Part shown: positions 1-7,339 of the stretch, piece by piece
Position numbering within the stretch: the first letter of the stretch is position 1
Layout: each line of letters opens with the position of its first letter
DNA from: Rhodoferax sp.
Lineage (GTDB): Bacteria; Pseudomonadota; Gammaproteobacteria; Burkholderiales; Burkholderiaceae_C
Reading direction: 5' to 3'
Length of the DNA: 19,246 bases
Assembly (NCBI GenBank): GCA_020048255.1
Contig: JAIFMR010000159.1
Span: 1 to 19,246 of the forward strand
Notes under the pieces: generated by a model
The model's input: only the letters and a program-made list of their open reading frames with translations
What the model was told of the DNA's origin: nothing
The model's database searches: none
Position numbers and translations under genes: made by a program

Positions 1-1500
1 TACATGCTGGTGGCGCACGTCGGTGCCTTGGGCATCTTGTTGTGTTTTGGGCTGTTACAGGCCAATACAGGCGACTACACCTTTGCCAACATGCGTCAAC
101 AGCACCTGACGCCTTTTTGGGGCTCGGTGGCTTTTGTGCTGGCGGTGTTTGGTTTTGGTGCCAAGGCGGGTCTATTGCCATTACACGCCTGGCTGCCCGA
201 GGCCCATCCGGCCGCACCGTCGCCGTTCTCGGCGCTGATGAGCGGTGTGATGCTCAAAATTGCGCTCTACGGCATTTTGCGGGTGTCGTTTGATTTGTTG
301 CAAACGCGTATTTGGTGGTGGGGGGTGTTGCTGATGGCCATTGGCTTGGCAACGGCCTTGTTTGGTGTGGTGTTCTCCACCGTGCAGGTGGAGATGAAGC
401 GCCTGCTGGCGTACTCCAGCATCGAAAACATTGGCCTGATGTGTGCTGGCGTGGGCTTGTCCTTGCTGTTTTCCAGTTATGACATGCCGGCGCTGTCGGC
501 TCTGGCGCTCACGGCGGCGCTGTACCACATGATCAGCCATGCATTTTTCAAGAGTCTGTTGTTTTGCAGTACTGGTGCGGTTCTGCACGCCACCGGCGAG
601 CGCAGTCTGGGCAAACTTGGCGGGCTGATTCGTAACATGCCCTGGGTGGCCTGGACCACGCTGGTGGGTGTGCTGGCTTGCGCTGGCTTGCCGCCGTTTG
701 GCGGCTTTGTGGCCGAGTGGTTGCTGCTGCAGAGCTTTTTGTTCACTACCGGGCTGCCGAGCCCGTCGCTGGACATGCTGGTGCCCGTGATGGCGGCGCT
801 GATTGCGCTGATTGCCGCCTTGTCGGGTTTCACCATGGTCAAGTATTTTGGGGTGGTTTTTTTGGGACAGCCGCGTGAGGAAAAGCTCGCGCAAGCCCAT
901 GACGCCGGCCCCTGGGAGCGCATGGGCATGCTCTGGCTGGTGACAGGCTGTGTGTTGTTGGGCCTGTTTCCCAACCAGATGATTGCGCTGATCGACCCGG
1001 TCACACACCTGCTGGTGGGCGCCGGATTGAGCAAAACCGTGGCCGAAAACAGCTGGTTGCTGGTGCCGGTGAGCATGGAGCGAGCCAGCTACTCGCCCAC
1101 CATTTTTCTGCTGGGTGTGCTGCTGAGTTTTGGAATGGCATTTTTTCTGGTGCGCAAGCTCTACCATGGCCGCCTGCGCCGGGTGCCGCCCTGGGACTGT
1201 GGCCACCCCTGGCAAACGCCGCGCATGCAAGACACCGCCGAAGGCTTTGGCCATCCCATTCGCCGGATTTTTTCGCCGTTTTTTCGCATCACCAAGCATT
1301 TGCCGGACGCCTTTGATACCGAGCCCAGTTACCACGTCAAGGTGGAAGATCCGCTGTGGCACGCGCTGTACCTGCCGCTGGCACGCGTGGTGGAGCGGGT
1401 GTCGAAAATCGTCGGTCTGCTGCAGCAGGGCCGCATTGCGGTTTATCTGATGTACAGCTTTGCCACGCTGATCGTGCTGCTTCTGGTGGTGAAACGATGA
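1..1500 (+). CDS. hyfB: HyfB-like antiporter-type membrane subunit of an Ehr/group-4 hydrogenase-like complex (5' truncated)
   Basis: Integral membrane subunit of the NuoL/HyfB (Mrp antiporter) family, which forms a proton or sodium channel in the membrane arm of complex-I-like machines. The frame is already open at base 1, so the start lies outside the window; 499 residues are seen and, against roughly 670 for E. coli HyfB, perhaps 170 are missing. Visible: many hydrophobic spans; the family motif GAKAGLLPLHAWLPEAH with the buried Lys; a second Lys in MSGVMLKIALYG; the KRLLAYSSIENIG segment; a late Lys in FTMVKYFG; and the HyfB-type C-terminal WDCGHPWQTPRMQ region ending in a last transmembrane helix. 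The channel residues look intact. Its stop overlaps the next start by 4 bp (ATGA), so it is translationally coupled to hyfC. The antiporter-family call is very firm; the symbol is by homology only. Confidence 0.93.
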   Translation, partial: YMLVAHVGALGILLCFGLLQANTGDYTFANMRQQHLTPFWGSVAFVLAVFGFGAKAGLLPLHAWLPEAHPAAPSPFSALMSGVMLKIALYGILRVSFDLLQTRIWWWGVLLMAIGLATALFGVVFSTVQVEMKRLLAYSSIENIGLMCAGVGLSLLFSSYDMPALSALALTAALYHMISHAFFKSLLFCSTGAVLHATGERSLGKLGGLIRNMPWVAWTTLVGVLACAGLPPFGGFVAEWLLLQSFLFTTGLPSPSLDMLVPVMAALIALIAALSGFTMVKYFGVVFLGQPREEKLAQAHDAGPWERMGMLWLVTGCVLLGLFPNQMIALIDPVTHLLVGAGLSKTVAENSWLLVPVSMERASYSPTIFLLGVLLSFGMAFFLVRKLYHGRLRRVPPWDCGHPWQTPRMQDTAEGFGHPIRRIFSPFFRITKHLPDAFDTEPSYHVKVEDPLWHALYLPLARVVERVSKIVGLLQQGRIAVYLMYSFATLIVLLLVVKR

Positions 1501-2447
1501 GCGCCCTGGGTGTTTTCTCGCAGCTGCTGGCGCTGGTGATGGCACTGCTGCTGGCACCGCTGCTCACAGGCTGGGTTAACCAGTGCCGCCACTGGTTACA
1601 AAACAAGTCCGCACCCGGTGTGCTGCAACCCTACCGCATGCTGCACAAGCTGTTTAACAAAGAGTCGCTGATGGCCGAGCATGCGTCCAGCTTGTACCGG
1701 ATGGCACCGTACCTGATTTTTGGCTGCATGTTGCTGGCCAGCGCGATCATTCCGACGATTTCCACCGATTTACCACTGTCGCCCGCGGCGGACGCGATTG
1801 CGCTGGTGGGCCTGTTTGCGCTGGCACGGGTGTTCATTTCTCTGGCGGCCATGGATGTGGGCACCGCTTTTGGGTCGTTAGGTGCCCGGCGCGAAATGCT
1901 GGTGGGTTTTCTGGCTGAACCGGCCTTGCTGATGGTCTTGTTTTGTGCCTCCATGATCACCCGCTCAACCTCGCTGACCGCCATTGTGGAGACGCTGGCG
2001 CACCGCGAGCTGATGATTTACCCCAGCCTGCTGCTGGCTGGGGTGGCCTTCACCATGGTGTCGCTTGCTGAAAACGCTCGGGTGCCAGTTGACAACCCCG
2101 ACACCCATCTGGAACTCACCATGATCCACGAGGCCATGATTCTGGAGTATTCAGCCCGCCATCTGGCGCTGCTGGAATGGGCCGCCAGCCTGAAGCTTTT
2201 TGCTTATTCGTGTATTGGTCTGGCGCTGTTTTTTCCCTGGGGTGTGGCCGAGGCCAATTCGCCCATGGCGCTGCTGCTGGCCTTGCCGGTGCTGATTCTC
2301 AAGCTGGCCGTTGGTGGCATGGCACTGGCGATCATTGAGACTGCGAGTGCCAAGATGCGGATCTTTCGCGTGCCAGAGTTTCTTGGCATTGCTTTTTTGC
2401 TGGCGGTGATCGGGCTGCTGGTCAACGTGCTGCTGGGTGCAGGATAA
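1497..2447 (+). CDS. hyfC: HyfC/HycD-like membrane subunit (NuoH family)
   Basis: 316-residue polytopic protein of the NuoH/HycD/HyfC family, the subunit that joins the hydrophilic arm to the membrane arm in complex I and group 4 hydrogenases. Diagnostic features are the N-terminal LLTGWVNQCRHWLQ segment followed by the GVLQPYRMLHKLFNKE loop, and the charged central loop ENARVPVDNPDTHLELTMIHEAM, the conserved E/D/R-rich stretch that lines the coupling (quinone-chamber-like) region in homologues. Length matches the family (about 315). The ATG at 1497 is chosen because it overlaps the hyfB stop (ATGA) and places the first transmembrane helix at once; the open frame upstream of it lies entirely within hyfB. 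hyfE follows 6 bp later. Acidic and arginine residues in the loop look intact, so energy coupling may be preserved although the catalytic subunit is altered. Confidence 0.93.
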   Translation: MSALGVFSQLLALVMALLLAPLLTGWVNQCRHWLQNKSAPGVLQPYRMLHKLFNKESLMAEHASSLYRMAPYLIFGCMLLASAIIPTISTDLPLSPAADAIALVGLFALARVFISLAAMDVGTAFGSLGARREMLVGFLAEPALLMVLFCASMITRSTSLTAIVETLAHRELMIYPSLLLAGVAFTMVSLAENARVPVDNPDTHLELTMIHEAMILEYSARHLALLEWAASLKLFAYSCIGLALFFPWGVAEANSPMALLLALPVLILKLAVGGMALAIIETASAKMRIFRVPEFLGIAFLLAVIGLLVNVLLGAG

Positions 2448-2453
2448 ATCGCC

Positions 2454-3113
2454 ATGATCAAGTTTGCTCCCCAGCTCATCAACCTGTTTGCCACACTGAT
2501 TTTGCTGTTGGCCTTTGCCATGATCTCGCAGCGGCGCATCGTGTCGCTGATCAATCTTTTCATGTTGCAAGGTGCTGCGCTGGTGGCGGCATCCTTTTTG
2601 CTGGCCTATGCCACACACCAGCCCGATTTATATGTCTCGGGCTTGTTGACGCTGGTGCTCAAAGTCATTTTTATTCCCTGGATGCTGCACCGCATGATCG
2701 CCAAACTCAACGTGCGCTGGGACGTGGAAACCTTGCTCAACATTCCCACCACCTTGCTGGTGGGCATTGCGCTGGTGATTTTTGCCTTTAGTCTGGCGCT
2801 GCCGGTGTCGCGCCTGTCGGACTCGATTGCCGGTGGCTCGCTGGGCATTGCGCTGGCTTGTGTGTTTTTGTCGTTCATGATGATGATCACCCGCTCCAAA
2901 GCAGTGCCGCAGGTGATTGGTTTCCTGTCGATGGAAAACGGACTGATCTTTGCCGCCACCACCGTCACCAACGGCATGCCCATGATTGTCGAGTTTGGTA
3001 TTGCGCTGGACGTGCTGGTGGGTGTGTTGATCTTGGGCGTCTTCATGTTTCAAATTCGTGAAAAGTTCGACAGCCTGGACATTCACCACCTTGAAGTGCT
3101 CAAGGAAGATTGA
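2454..3113 (+). CDS. hyfE: HyfE-like membrane subunit
   Basis: 219-residue hydrophobic protein of the HyfE family, close in size to E. coli HyfE (about 216). It has a NuoK-like core of transmembrane helices, for example the LLVGIALVIFAFSLALPV span, and the region MENGLIFAATTVTNGMPMIVEFGIALDVLVG (described, not a ligand site) that is typical of HyfE, ending in a short charged tail. It is a small membrane-arm subunit of the complex. An AGGA ribosome-binding site at about 2440 precedes the ATG at 2454. It sits 6 bp after hyfC, and its stop nearly abuts hyfF. A HyfD-like antiporter gene, which stands between hyfC and hyfE in E. coli hyf, is absent here. Confidence 0.9.
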   Translation: MIKFAPQLINLFATLILLLAFAMISQRRIVSLINLFMLQGAALVAASFLLAYATHQPDLYVSGLLTLVLKVIFIPWMLHRMIAKLNVRWDVETLLNIPTTLLVGIALVIFAFSLALPVSRLSDSIAGGSLGIALACVFLSFMMMITRSKAVPQVIGFLSMENGLIFAATTVTNGMPMIVEFGIALDVLVGVLILGVFMFQIREKFDSLDIHHLEVLKED

Positions 3114-3115
3114 GC

Positions 3116-4570
3116 ATGAGTGCACTTTTCTTTGTTCTGGGTATTCCATTGTTGGGCGGTTTGGTGTTGGCACTCAACGGGCACCGGCCTTTTGCGCGTG
3201 ATGTGAATGTGGCGTTTAGCACCGGCACTTTTTTGGCCGCTTGCTTTATGACGGCACAGGTCATTGAGCACGGGCCGGAGTTTGTCTGGGACAAAAATTT
3301 TTACATTGACCCGTTGAATGTTTTTCTGGTCACGTTGACCGCTTTTGTCAGCCTGACTACCGCCATTTTTTCGCGCCCCTACATGCGGGTGGAGCAAGAC
3401 CACGGCAAGATGACGCCTAAACGGATGCGCCTGTACCACAGCATGTACCAGCTGTTCAGCTTCACCATGCTGCTGGGCCTGACCACCAACAACCTGGGCA
3501 TCATCTGGGTGGCCATGGAGGCGGCTACCCTCACCACAGTGCTGCTGGTCAGCGTCTATCGCACCTCGGCCAGCCTGGAAGCAGCCTGGAAATACTTTAT
3601 TTTGTGTGGTGTGGGCATTGCCCAGGCGCTGTTTGGCACGGTGCTGCTGTACATGGCGGCCGACAAGGTGCTGGGTGAACATGGCGCCACCTTGCTGTGG
3701 ACAGATTTGAGTGCCATCAAAGGTCAGCTGGACCCCACCATCATCACGCTGGCATTTGTGTTTTTGCTGGTGGGCTATGGCACCAAGATTGGGCTGGTGC
3801 CGCTGCACAGTTGGCTGCCCGACGCACATGCCGAAGGCCCAACCCCGGTGTCGGCGGTGCTGTCTGGCCTGCTGCTGAATGTGGCGATGTACGCGGTGCT
3901 GCGGGTCAAGGTGCTGACCGATGGTGCTTTGGGGACCAGCATGGCGGGGCAACTGATGATGGGGTTTGGCTTGTTGTCGGTACTGGTGGCTGCGTTTTTC
4001 CTGTCGCGGCAAAAAGACGTCAAGCGCATGTTTTCGTACTCCAGCATCGAGCACATGGGGCTGATCACCTTTGCCTTTGGCATGGGTGGGCCCATTGCCA
4101 ACTTTGCCGGGCTGTTACACATGACGGTGCATTCGCTGGTCAAGTCGGCCATCTTTTTCACAGTGGGCCACGCCACTCAGAAAGCCGGCACGCAGCAGAT
4201 GAGCGAGATTCGTGGCCTGATCAAGGTCAACCCTACAGTCGGCTGGGGCCTGATGCTGGGGGTGATGGCGATTTTGGGCATGCCTCCCTTTGGCGTGTTT
4301 GCCAGCGAGTTTCTGATTTTGACCACCGCCATGCGTGAGCAGCCCTGGGCCACGCCCTTTTTGTTTCTGGCACTGGGCGTGGCGTTTGCCTCCATGTTGA
4401 TCCGCGTCTTGCCAATGGTGTTTGGCGACTCCACGCTCAAACCCTTGGCGCACCCGCCGGCATTGGTCCCGGTATTTGTGCATCTTCTGCTGGCGCTGGT
4501 GTTGGGCTTGTTTATTCCGCCGTATCTGAACGGTTGGTATGTGCAGGCCGCGGCCATGTTAGGGGGCTGA
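3116..4570 (+). CDS. hyfF: HyfF-like antiporter-type membrane subunit (NuoN/NuoL family)
   Basis: 484-residue second antiporter-like subunit of the complex, presumed to move ions in the membrane arm. Family motifs: VAMEAATLTTVLLVSVYR with the conserved Glu of this family, YGTKIGLVPLHSWLPDAHAEGPTPVSA with the buried Lys, the KDVKRMFSYSSIEHMGL segment, and the GMPPFGVFASEF turn. In the helix that carries Lys in HyfB, HyfF has Asn (LLLNVAMYAVLR), which I recall also in E. coli HyfF, so it is probably not a loss. The ATG at 3116 is preferred over an in-frame TTG at 3110 because AAGGA at 3102-3106 is spaced correctly for the ATG and too close to the TTG. The gap to hyfE is 2 bp and to hyfG 4 bp. 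Somewhat shorter than E. coli HyfF (about 526). Confidence 0.92.
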   Translation: MSALFFVLGIPLLGGLVLALNGHRPFARDVNVAFSTGTFLAACFMTAQVIEHGPEFVWDKNFYIDPLNVFLVTLTAFVSLTTAIFSRPYMRVEQDHGKMTPKRMRLYHSMYQLFSFTMLLGLTTNNLGIIWVAMEAATLTTVLLVSVYRTSASLEAAWKYFILCGVGIAQALFGTVLLYMAADKVLGEHGATLLWTDLSAIKGQLDPTIITLAFVFLLVGYGTKIGLVPLHSWLPDAHAEGPTPVSAVLSGLLLNVAMYAVLRVKVLTDGALGTSMAGQLMMGFGLLSVLVAAFFLSRQKDVKRMFSYSSIEHMGLITFAFGMGGPIANFAGLLHMTVHSLVKSAIFFTVGHATQKAGTQQMSEIRGLIKVNPTVGWGLMLGVMAILGMPPFGVFASEFLILTTAMREQPWATPFLFLALGVAFASMLIRVLPMVFGDSTLKPLAHPPALVPVFVHLLLALVLGLFIPPYLNGWYVQAAAMLGG

Positions 4571-4574
4571 CATC

Positions 4575-6161
4575 ATGAAGATCACGGGTCTGGACCTTGA
4601 ATTTGCCGCCCTGCCAGCGCCGGTGCCAATCTGGTATGCGCAAGTGTCAGTGCAACAGTGGCAACAAGCGGCCACCGCGGTGCAGGAGGAGGGCGGGCGC
4701 TTGCTGGCCATCTGGGCCTCAGGTGCTATTCAAAATGTAGCTGTTAGCGAAATAGACATAAGGGCTGGAGCCGTATTTTGTTCTTATGTCACGCTCGAAG
4801 GTGCATTTTGGCTGGCCTTGCCGCTGACATCCCATAACGGTGTTGCCAGTTATCCGGACCTGTCGGGCGTGTTCCCGGCCGCCAACAGAATGCAGCGTGC
4901 CGCCGCTGATTTGTCGAATGTTCATGCACAGGGTGCGTCCGATGCGCGGCCCTGGTTCAACCATGGGGCCTGGGCAAGCGACCACTTTCCGCTGCTGCAA
5001 GACCCTGAGCATTTACCCGTACCCACGCCGGGCCCGCTCGTCGATTACCCGTTTGTCCCTGTGCAGGGTGATGGGGTACACGAGATTGCCGTGGGACCTG
5101 TGCATGCAGGCATCATCGAGCCGGGGCATTTCAGATTTTCGGTAGTGGGTGAGCACATCCTGCGCCTGGAACAACGCCTGGGCTACACCCACAAGGGCGC
5201 GGAGCAGCGCATGACACAGCTGCCGCCCTTGCAGGCTCATCGGCTGGCCGGGCGGGTGTCGGGCGACTCAACCGTGGCCTATGCCTGGGCTTATTGCATG
5301 GCACTGGAATCTGTTTGTGGTGTCACCATCCCGCCGCGCGCGGCCTGGTTGCGCGCGCTGATGCTGGAGCGTGAACGCATCGCCAACCATCTGGGCGACC
5401 TGGGTGCCCTGGGCAATGACGTGGCGTTTGCCTTTGGGCTGGCGCAGTTTTCACGCCTGCGCGAGGACTGGCAGCGCGTGTCCAAAGCCGTGTTTGGCCA
5501 CCGTTTCATGATGGACTGTATCGTTGCGGGTGGCATTAAAAGCGATATCAGTCGTGCGCATAAAGACCAGATGCTGGCGCAGTGCGACCAGATCGAACTA
5601 GAGGTACGCAAGCTGTTCAATGTTTACGAGGCTCACGCCGGTTTGCAGGATCGTTTCATGGTCACCGGGCGCATCACGCCGGAATTGGCCGCCCGATTGG
5701 GCATGACGGGCCTGGCCGGGCGCGCCAGCAGCCAGACCTGGGACCTGCGCTGTGACCATCCGTTTGCGCCCTATGCCGACTTGCAGGTCAACATGGCTAC
5801 GCATCACAACGGTGATGTCGGGGCGCGAGCCGGCGTGCGCTTTGACGAGGTATTTGAGTCGCTGCGCCTGATACGCGGCATGTTGCTCGACTTGCCGGTG
5901 GGCGCCACTCAATGCGAGGTCACGCTGCCTGATCAGGCGACACGCGGCGCAGGCTGGGTGGAGGGCTGGCGCGGCGAAATCTGGGTGGCGCTTGACCTCG
6001 CAGGAGCAGATCAAGGCAACCGTATCCTGCGCTGCCACCTGCATGACCCGTCCTGGCAAAACTGGCCGGTGCTGGAGCACGCCATCATGAACGACATCGT
6101 GGCTGACTTTCCGCTGATCAACAAGTCGTTCAACCTGAGTTATTCAGGGCAAGACCTATAA
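4575..6161 (+). CDS. hyfG: HyfG/HycE-like large subunit lacking all Ni-Fe ligand cysteines (Ehr type)
   Basis: 528-residue fusion: a NuoC-like (30 kDa) domain at about residues 1-150 and a NuoD/hydrogenase-large-subunit domain at about 165-528, the HycE/HyfG architecture. Conserved HycE-type blocks are present: GPVHAGIIEPGHFRF (173-187, with Glu182), YTHKGAEQRM, IPPRAAWLRALMLERERIANH and the C-terminal NWPVLEHAI...ADFPLINKS region. The two Ni-Fe ligand motifs are not conserved. The RVCGIC motif of HycE aligns with RVSGDS (227-232), so both Cys are Ser. The C-terminal DPCYSC aligns with NLSYSG (520-525), so they are Ser and Gly, and the protein ends three residues later with no maturation tail. 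A hydrogen-activating site is therefore not expected. Residues 50-69 or so come from an interspersed repeat inside the frame. SD-like AGGGGG precedes the ATG; hyfI follows 10 bp later. E. coli homologues are about 570 residues. Confidence 0.92.
   Translation: MKITGLDLEFAALPAPVPIWYAQVSVQQWQQAATAVQEEGGRLLAIWASGAIQNVAVSEIDIRAGAVFCSYVTLEGAFWLALPLTSHNGVASYPDLSGVFPAANRMQRAAADLSNVHAQGASDARPWFNHGAWASDHFPLLQDPEHLPVPTPGPLVDYPFVPVQGDGVHEIAVGPVHAGIIEPGHFRFSVVGEHILRLEQRLGYTHKGAEQRMTQLPPLQAHRLAGRVSGDSTVAYAWAYCMALESVCGVTIPPRAAWLRALMLERERIANHLGDLGALGNDVAFAFGLAQFSRLREDWQRVSKAVFGHRFMMDCIVAGGIKSDISRAHKDQMLAQCDQIELEVRKLFNVYEAHAGLQDRFMVTGRITPELAARLGMTGLAGRASSQTWDLRCDHPFAPYADLQVNMATHHNGDVGARAGVRFDEVFESLRLIRGMLLDLPVGATQCEVTLPDQATRGAGWVEGWRGEIWVALDLAGADQGNRILRCHLHDPSWQNWPVLEHAIMNDIVADFPLINKSFNLSYSGQDL
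4724..4780 (+). repeat. Interspersed A+T-rich repeat inside hyfG
   Basis: A stretch richer in A+T than its G+C-rich surroundings, running from TGCTATTCAAAATGTAGC to GGGCTGGAGCCGTATTTTG. It resembles a short interspersed element that I recall from Rhodoferax, Polaromonas and Acidovorax genomes, with the pattern TGCTATT..GTAGCTG..TAGCG..AAGGGCTGGAG..TTTT. It lies within the coding frame and contributes about 20 residues (around GAIQNVAVSEIDIRAGAVF) to the NuoC-like domain without breaking the frame. A related copy in the opposite orientation appears at 6245-6294. Identification is from memory of the motif; no genome comparison was made. Confidence 0.6.
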
Positions 6162-6171
6162 GGATGCCAAC

Positions 6172-6690
6172 ATGATCTGGAAAGTGATCCAGCAAATCGG
6201 CCGGGTCGGCATTGCGACCGAGTCAGCACCTGATATTGGGGATGTTTTAGCCCTGGAGCCCTCACAAATTCAGCGTGAGCTGCTACAAATTTTGGGGCAA
6301 GCGCTGACCATCCGCCAGGTTGATGCGGGCTCGTGCAATGGCTGCGAGCTGGAAATTCATGCGTTGGGCAACCCCTACTACAACATCGAGGGCCTGGGTA
6401 TCAAGTTTGTCGCCAGTCCGCGCCATGCTGATTTGCTGCTGGTCACCGGCCCGGTGTCGCGCAACATGGAAATGGCCCTCAAACGCACCTATGAGGCTAC
6501 GCCCGAGCCCAAACTGGTGGTGGCGGTTGGGGACTGTGGTTGTGATGGCGGCTTGTTTGGTGAGAGCTACGCCAGCTGCGGCCGGGTTGCCAATGTGGTG
6601 CCGGTGGATGTCACCGTGCCGGGTTGCCCGCCCGAGCCGGTCGAGATACTGCGCGGCATCTTGACGGCGGTGCGGCGAAGAGTCAGCTGA
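6172..6690 (+). CDS. hyfI: HyfI/HycG-like small subunit (NuoB family) with intact [4Fe-4S] ligands
   Basis: 172-residue NuoB/HycG-family protein, the electron-transfer small subunit that contacts the large subunit. It keeps the four proximal-cluster cysteines: CNGC (Cys55, Cys58), GDCGC (Cys122) and PGCPP (Cys152), plus extra cysteines Cys124 and Cys136. Blocks such as VASPRHADLLLVTGPVSRNM are typical of the group-4/Ehr small subunits. It is shorter than E. coli HycG/HyfI (about 250) because it stops soon after the last cysteine motif, as most NuoB-like members of Ehr complexes do. TAAGGA at 6159-6164 is a good ribosome-binding site for the ATG at 6172. It is the last gene of the run; no HyfH (NuoI-like ferredoxin subunit) lies between hyfG and hyfI as it would in E. 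coli. Part of its N-terminal linker coincides with a second copy of the interspersed repeat. Confidence 0.93.
   Translation: MIWKVIQQIGRVGIATESAPDIGDVLALEPSQIQRELLQILGQALTIRQVDAGSCNGCELEIHALGNPYYNIEGLGIKFVASPRHADLLLVTGPVSRNMEMALKRTYEATPEPKLVVAVGDCGCDGGLFGESYASCGRVANVVPVDVTVPGCPPEPVEILRGILTAVRRRVS
6245..6294 (-). repeat. Probable second copy of the interspersed repeat, inside hyfI
   Basis: Read on the minus strand, this segment gives AAAATTTGTAGCAGC, then a CACGC core, then GAGGGCTCCAGGGCTAAAA, matching the order of blocks in the copy at 4724-4780 (AAAATGTAGC, TAGCG, AAGGGCTGGAG). It encodes the linker before the CNGC motif of HyfI, around residues 25-41. Similarity is partial and the encoded linker also looks like a plausible native HyfI linker, so this could be coincidence or an old, adapted copy. 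Confidence 0.4.
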
Positions 6691-7006
6691 TTCTTGGTTG
6701 GGTGTGGGTTACTGCGTGGATGATGCCTGGGAGCGTGCAAGCGCACACCTGCCCACCTGGCTCGCGTCCCGATGATTCCCTTCAAAACTTCCACTGACTG
6801 ATCGGGTGATATCGCTTGCCGGTCGGTCAATGCCCGAACACAACCGGTGCGCCGCGCCAGTTGTGGTGATGTTCGGTACCGCACAGACGTAACCGAAGCC
6901 AACGATGACCATCCCCGCTGACGTGAACCCCTTCAGCCCAGAACCCAGGCGCCCAAGCGTCTGAAGGCATCTGCAAGATTTGTCCCTCCACCTCGAGAAT
7001 TCCAAA
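6691..7006. other. Intergenic region after the hyf-like operon
   Basis: About 315 bp between hyfI and the catalase remnant. No credible coding frame on either strand, no RNA gene and no clear terminator after hyfI: the only hairpins seen are short (for example GTGC-AAGC-GCAC near 6739) and lack a T run. Presumably it holds the former promoter region of the catalase gene; I cannot identify -35/-10 boxes with confidence. Confidence 0.5.
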
Positions 7007-7339
7007 ATGAAGACAACACTGAAGTTCAAGAGCACAGACAACCCGTGGTGGGAGGCTCCAACGGCGGCGGAGCAGCTGGCGTTTGCGCAAGCGCTCGCGG
7101 AGGCGATGCTCGACAACACCAGCCAGTCGCCAGACTTTGGTCGCGAGAGCGCAGGTACAGCCAAGCTGCGCGGACCGACGTTGATAGAAGACCTGATCCT
7201 GCGCGAGGAGATAACCCACTTCGATCATGAGCGTCTGCCTGAACGCCCCTCGCACTCGCAGGGTTTGGCGGCCCAGGGCTACTTTGAGGTCAATCAGACC
7301 GCCACCGAATTCACCCGTACGCTGGGAGCTGTCGTATGA
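7007..7339 (+). pseudogene. katE: N-terminal remnant of a large-subunit (KatE/HPII-type) catalase
   Basis: A 110-residue frame whose residues 55-95 match the start of the catalase core of clade-2 large catalases: RGPTLIEDLILREEITHFD (55-73), HERLPER (74-80), the position of the distal haem histidine (His83 in RPSHSQG) and GYFEV (91-95). HPII in E. coli has about 750 residues. Here the frame ends 15 residues after GYFEV, so nearly all of the beta-barrel, the haem ligand Tyr and the C-terminal domain are gone. Conserved residues around His83 have also drifted (the usual IVHARG reads PSHSQG, and AHGYF reads AQGYF), as expected of a decaying gene. The ATG at 7007 is used; a TTG at 6980 is also in frame. 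Its stop overlaps the start of the next gene (ATGA), so transcripts may still be translated through it. Catalase activity is not possible. Confidence 0.8.

Noticed and set aside
181..1557. Long minus-strand open frame of 458 codons opposite hyfB
   Set aside because: Rich in His, Gln and Arg with no domain; it mirrors the codon bias of hyfB on the other strand, which has a clear family match.
3083..4054. Long minus-strand open frame opposite hyfF
   Set aside because: Same His/Gln-rich shadow composition, no ribosome-binding site, and it lies fully over a well-supported gene.
4575..6161. Calling the left operon a functional hydrogenase-4/formate hydrogenlyase
   Set aside because: The large subunit has none of the Ni-binding cysteines, so only an Ehr-type complex can be supported.
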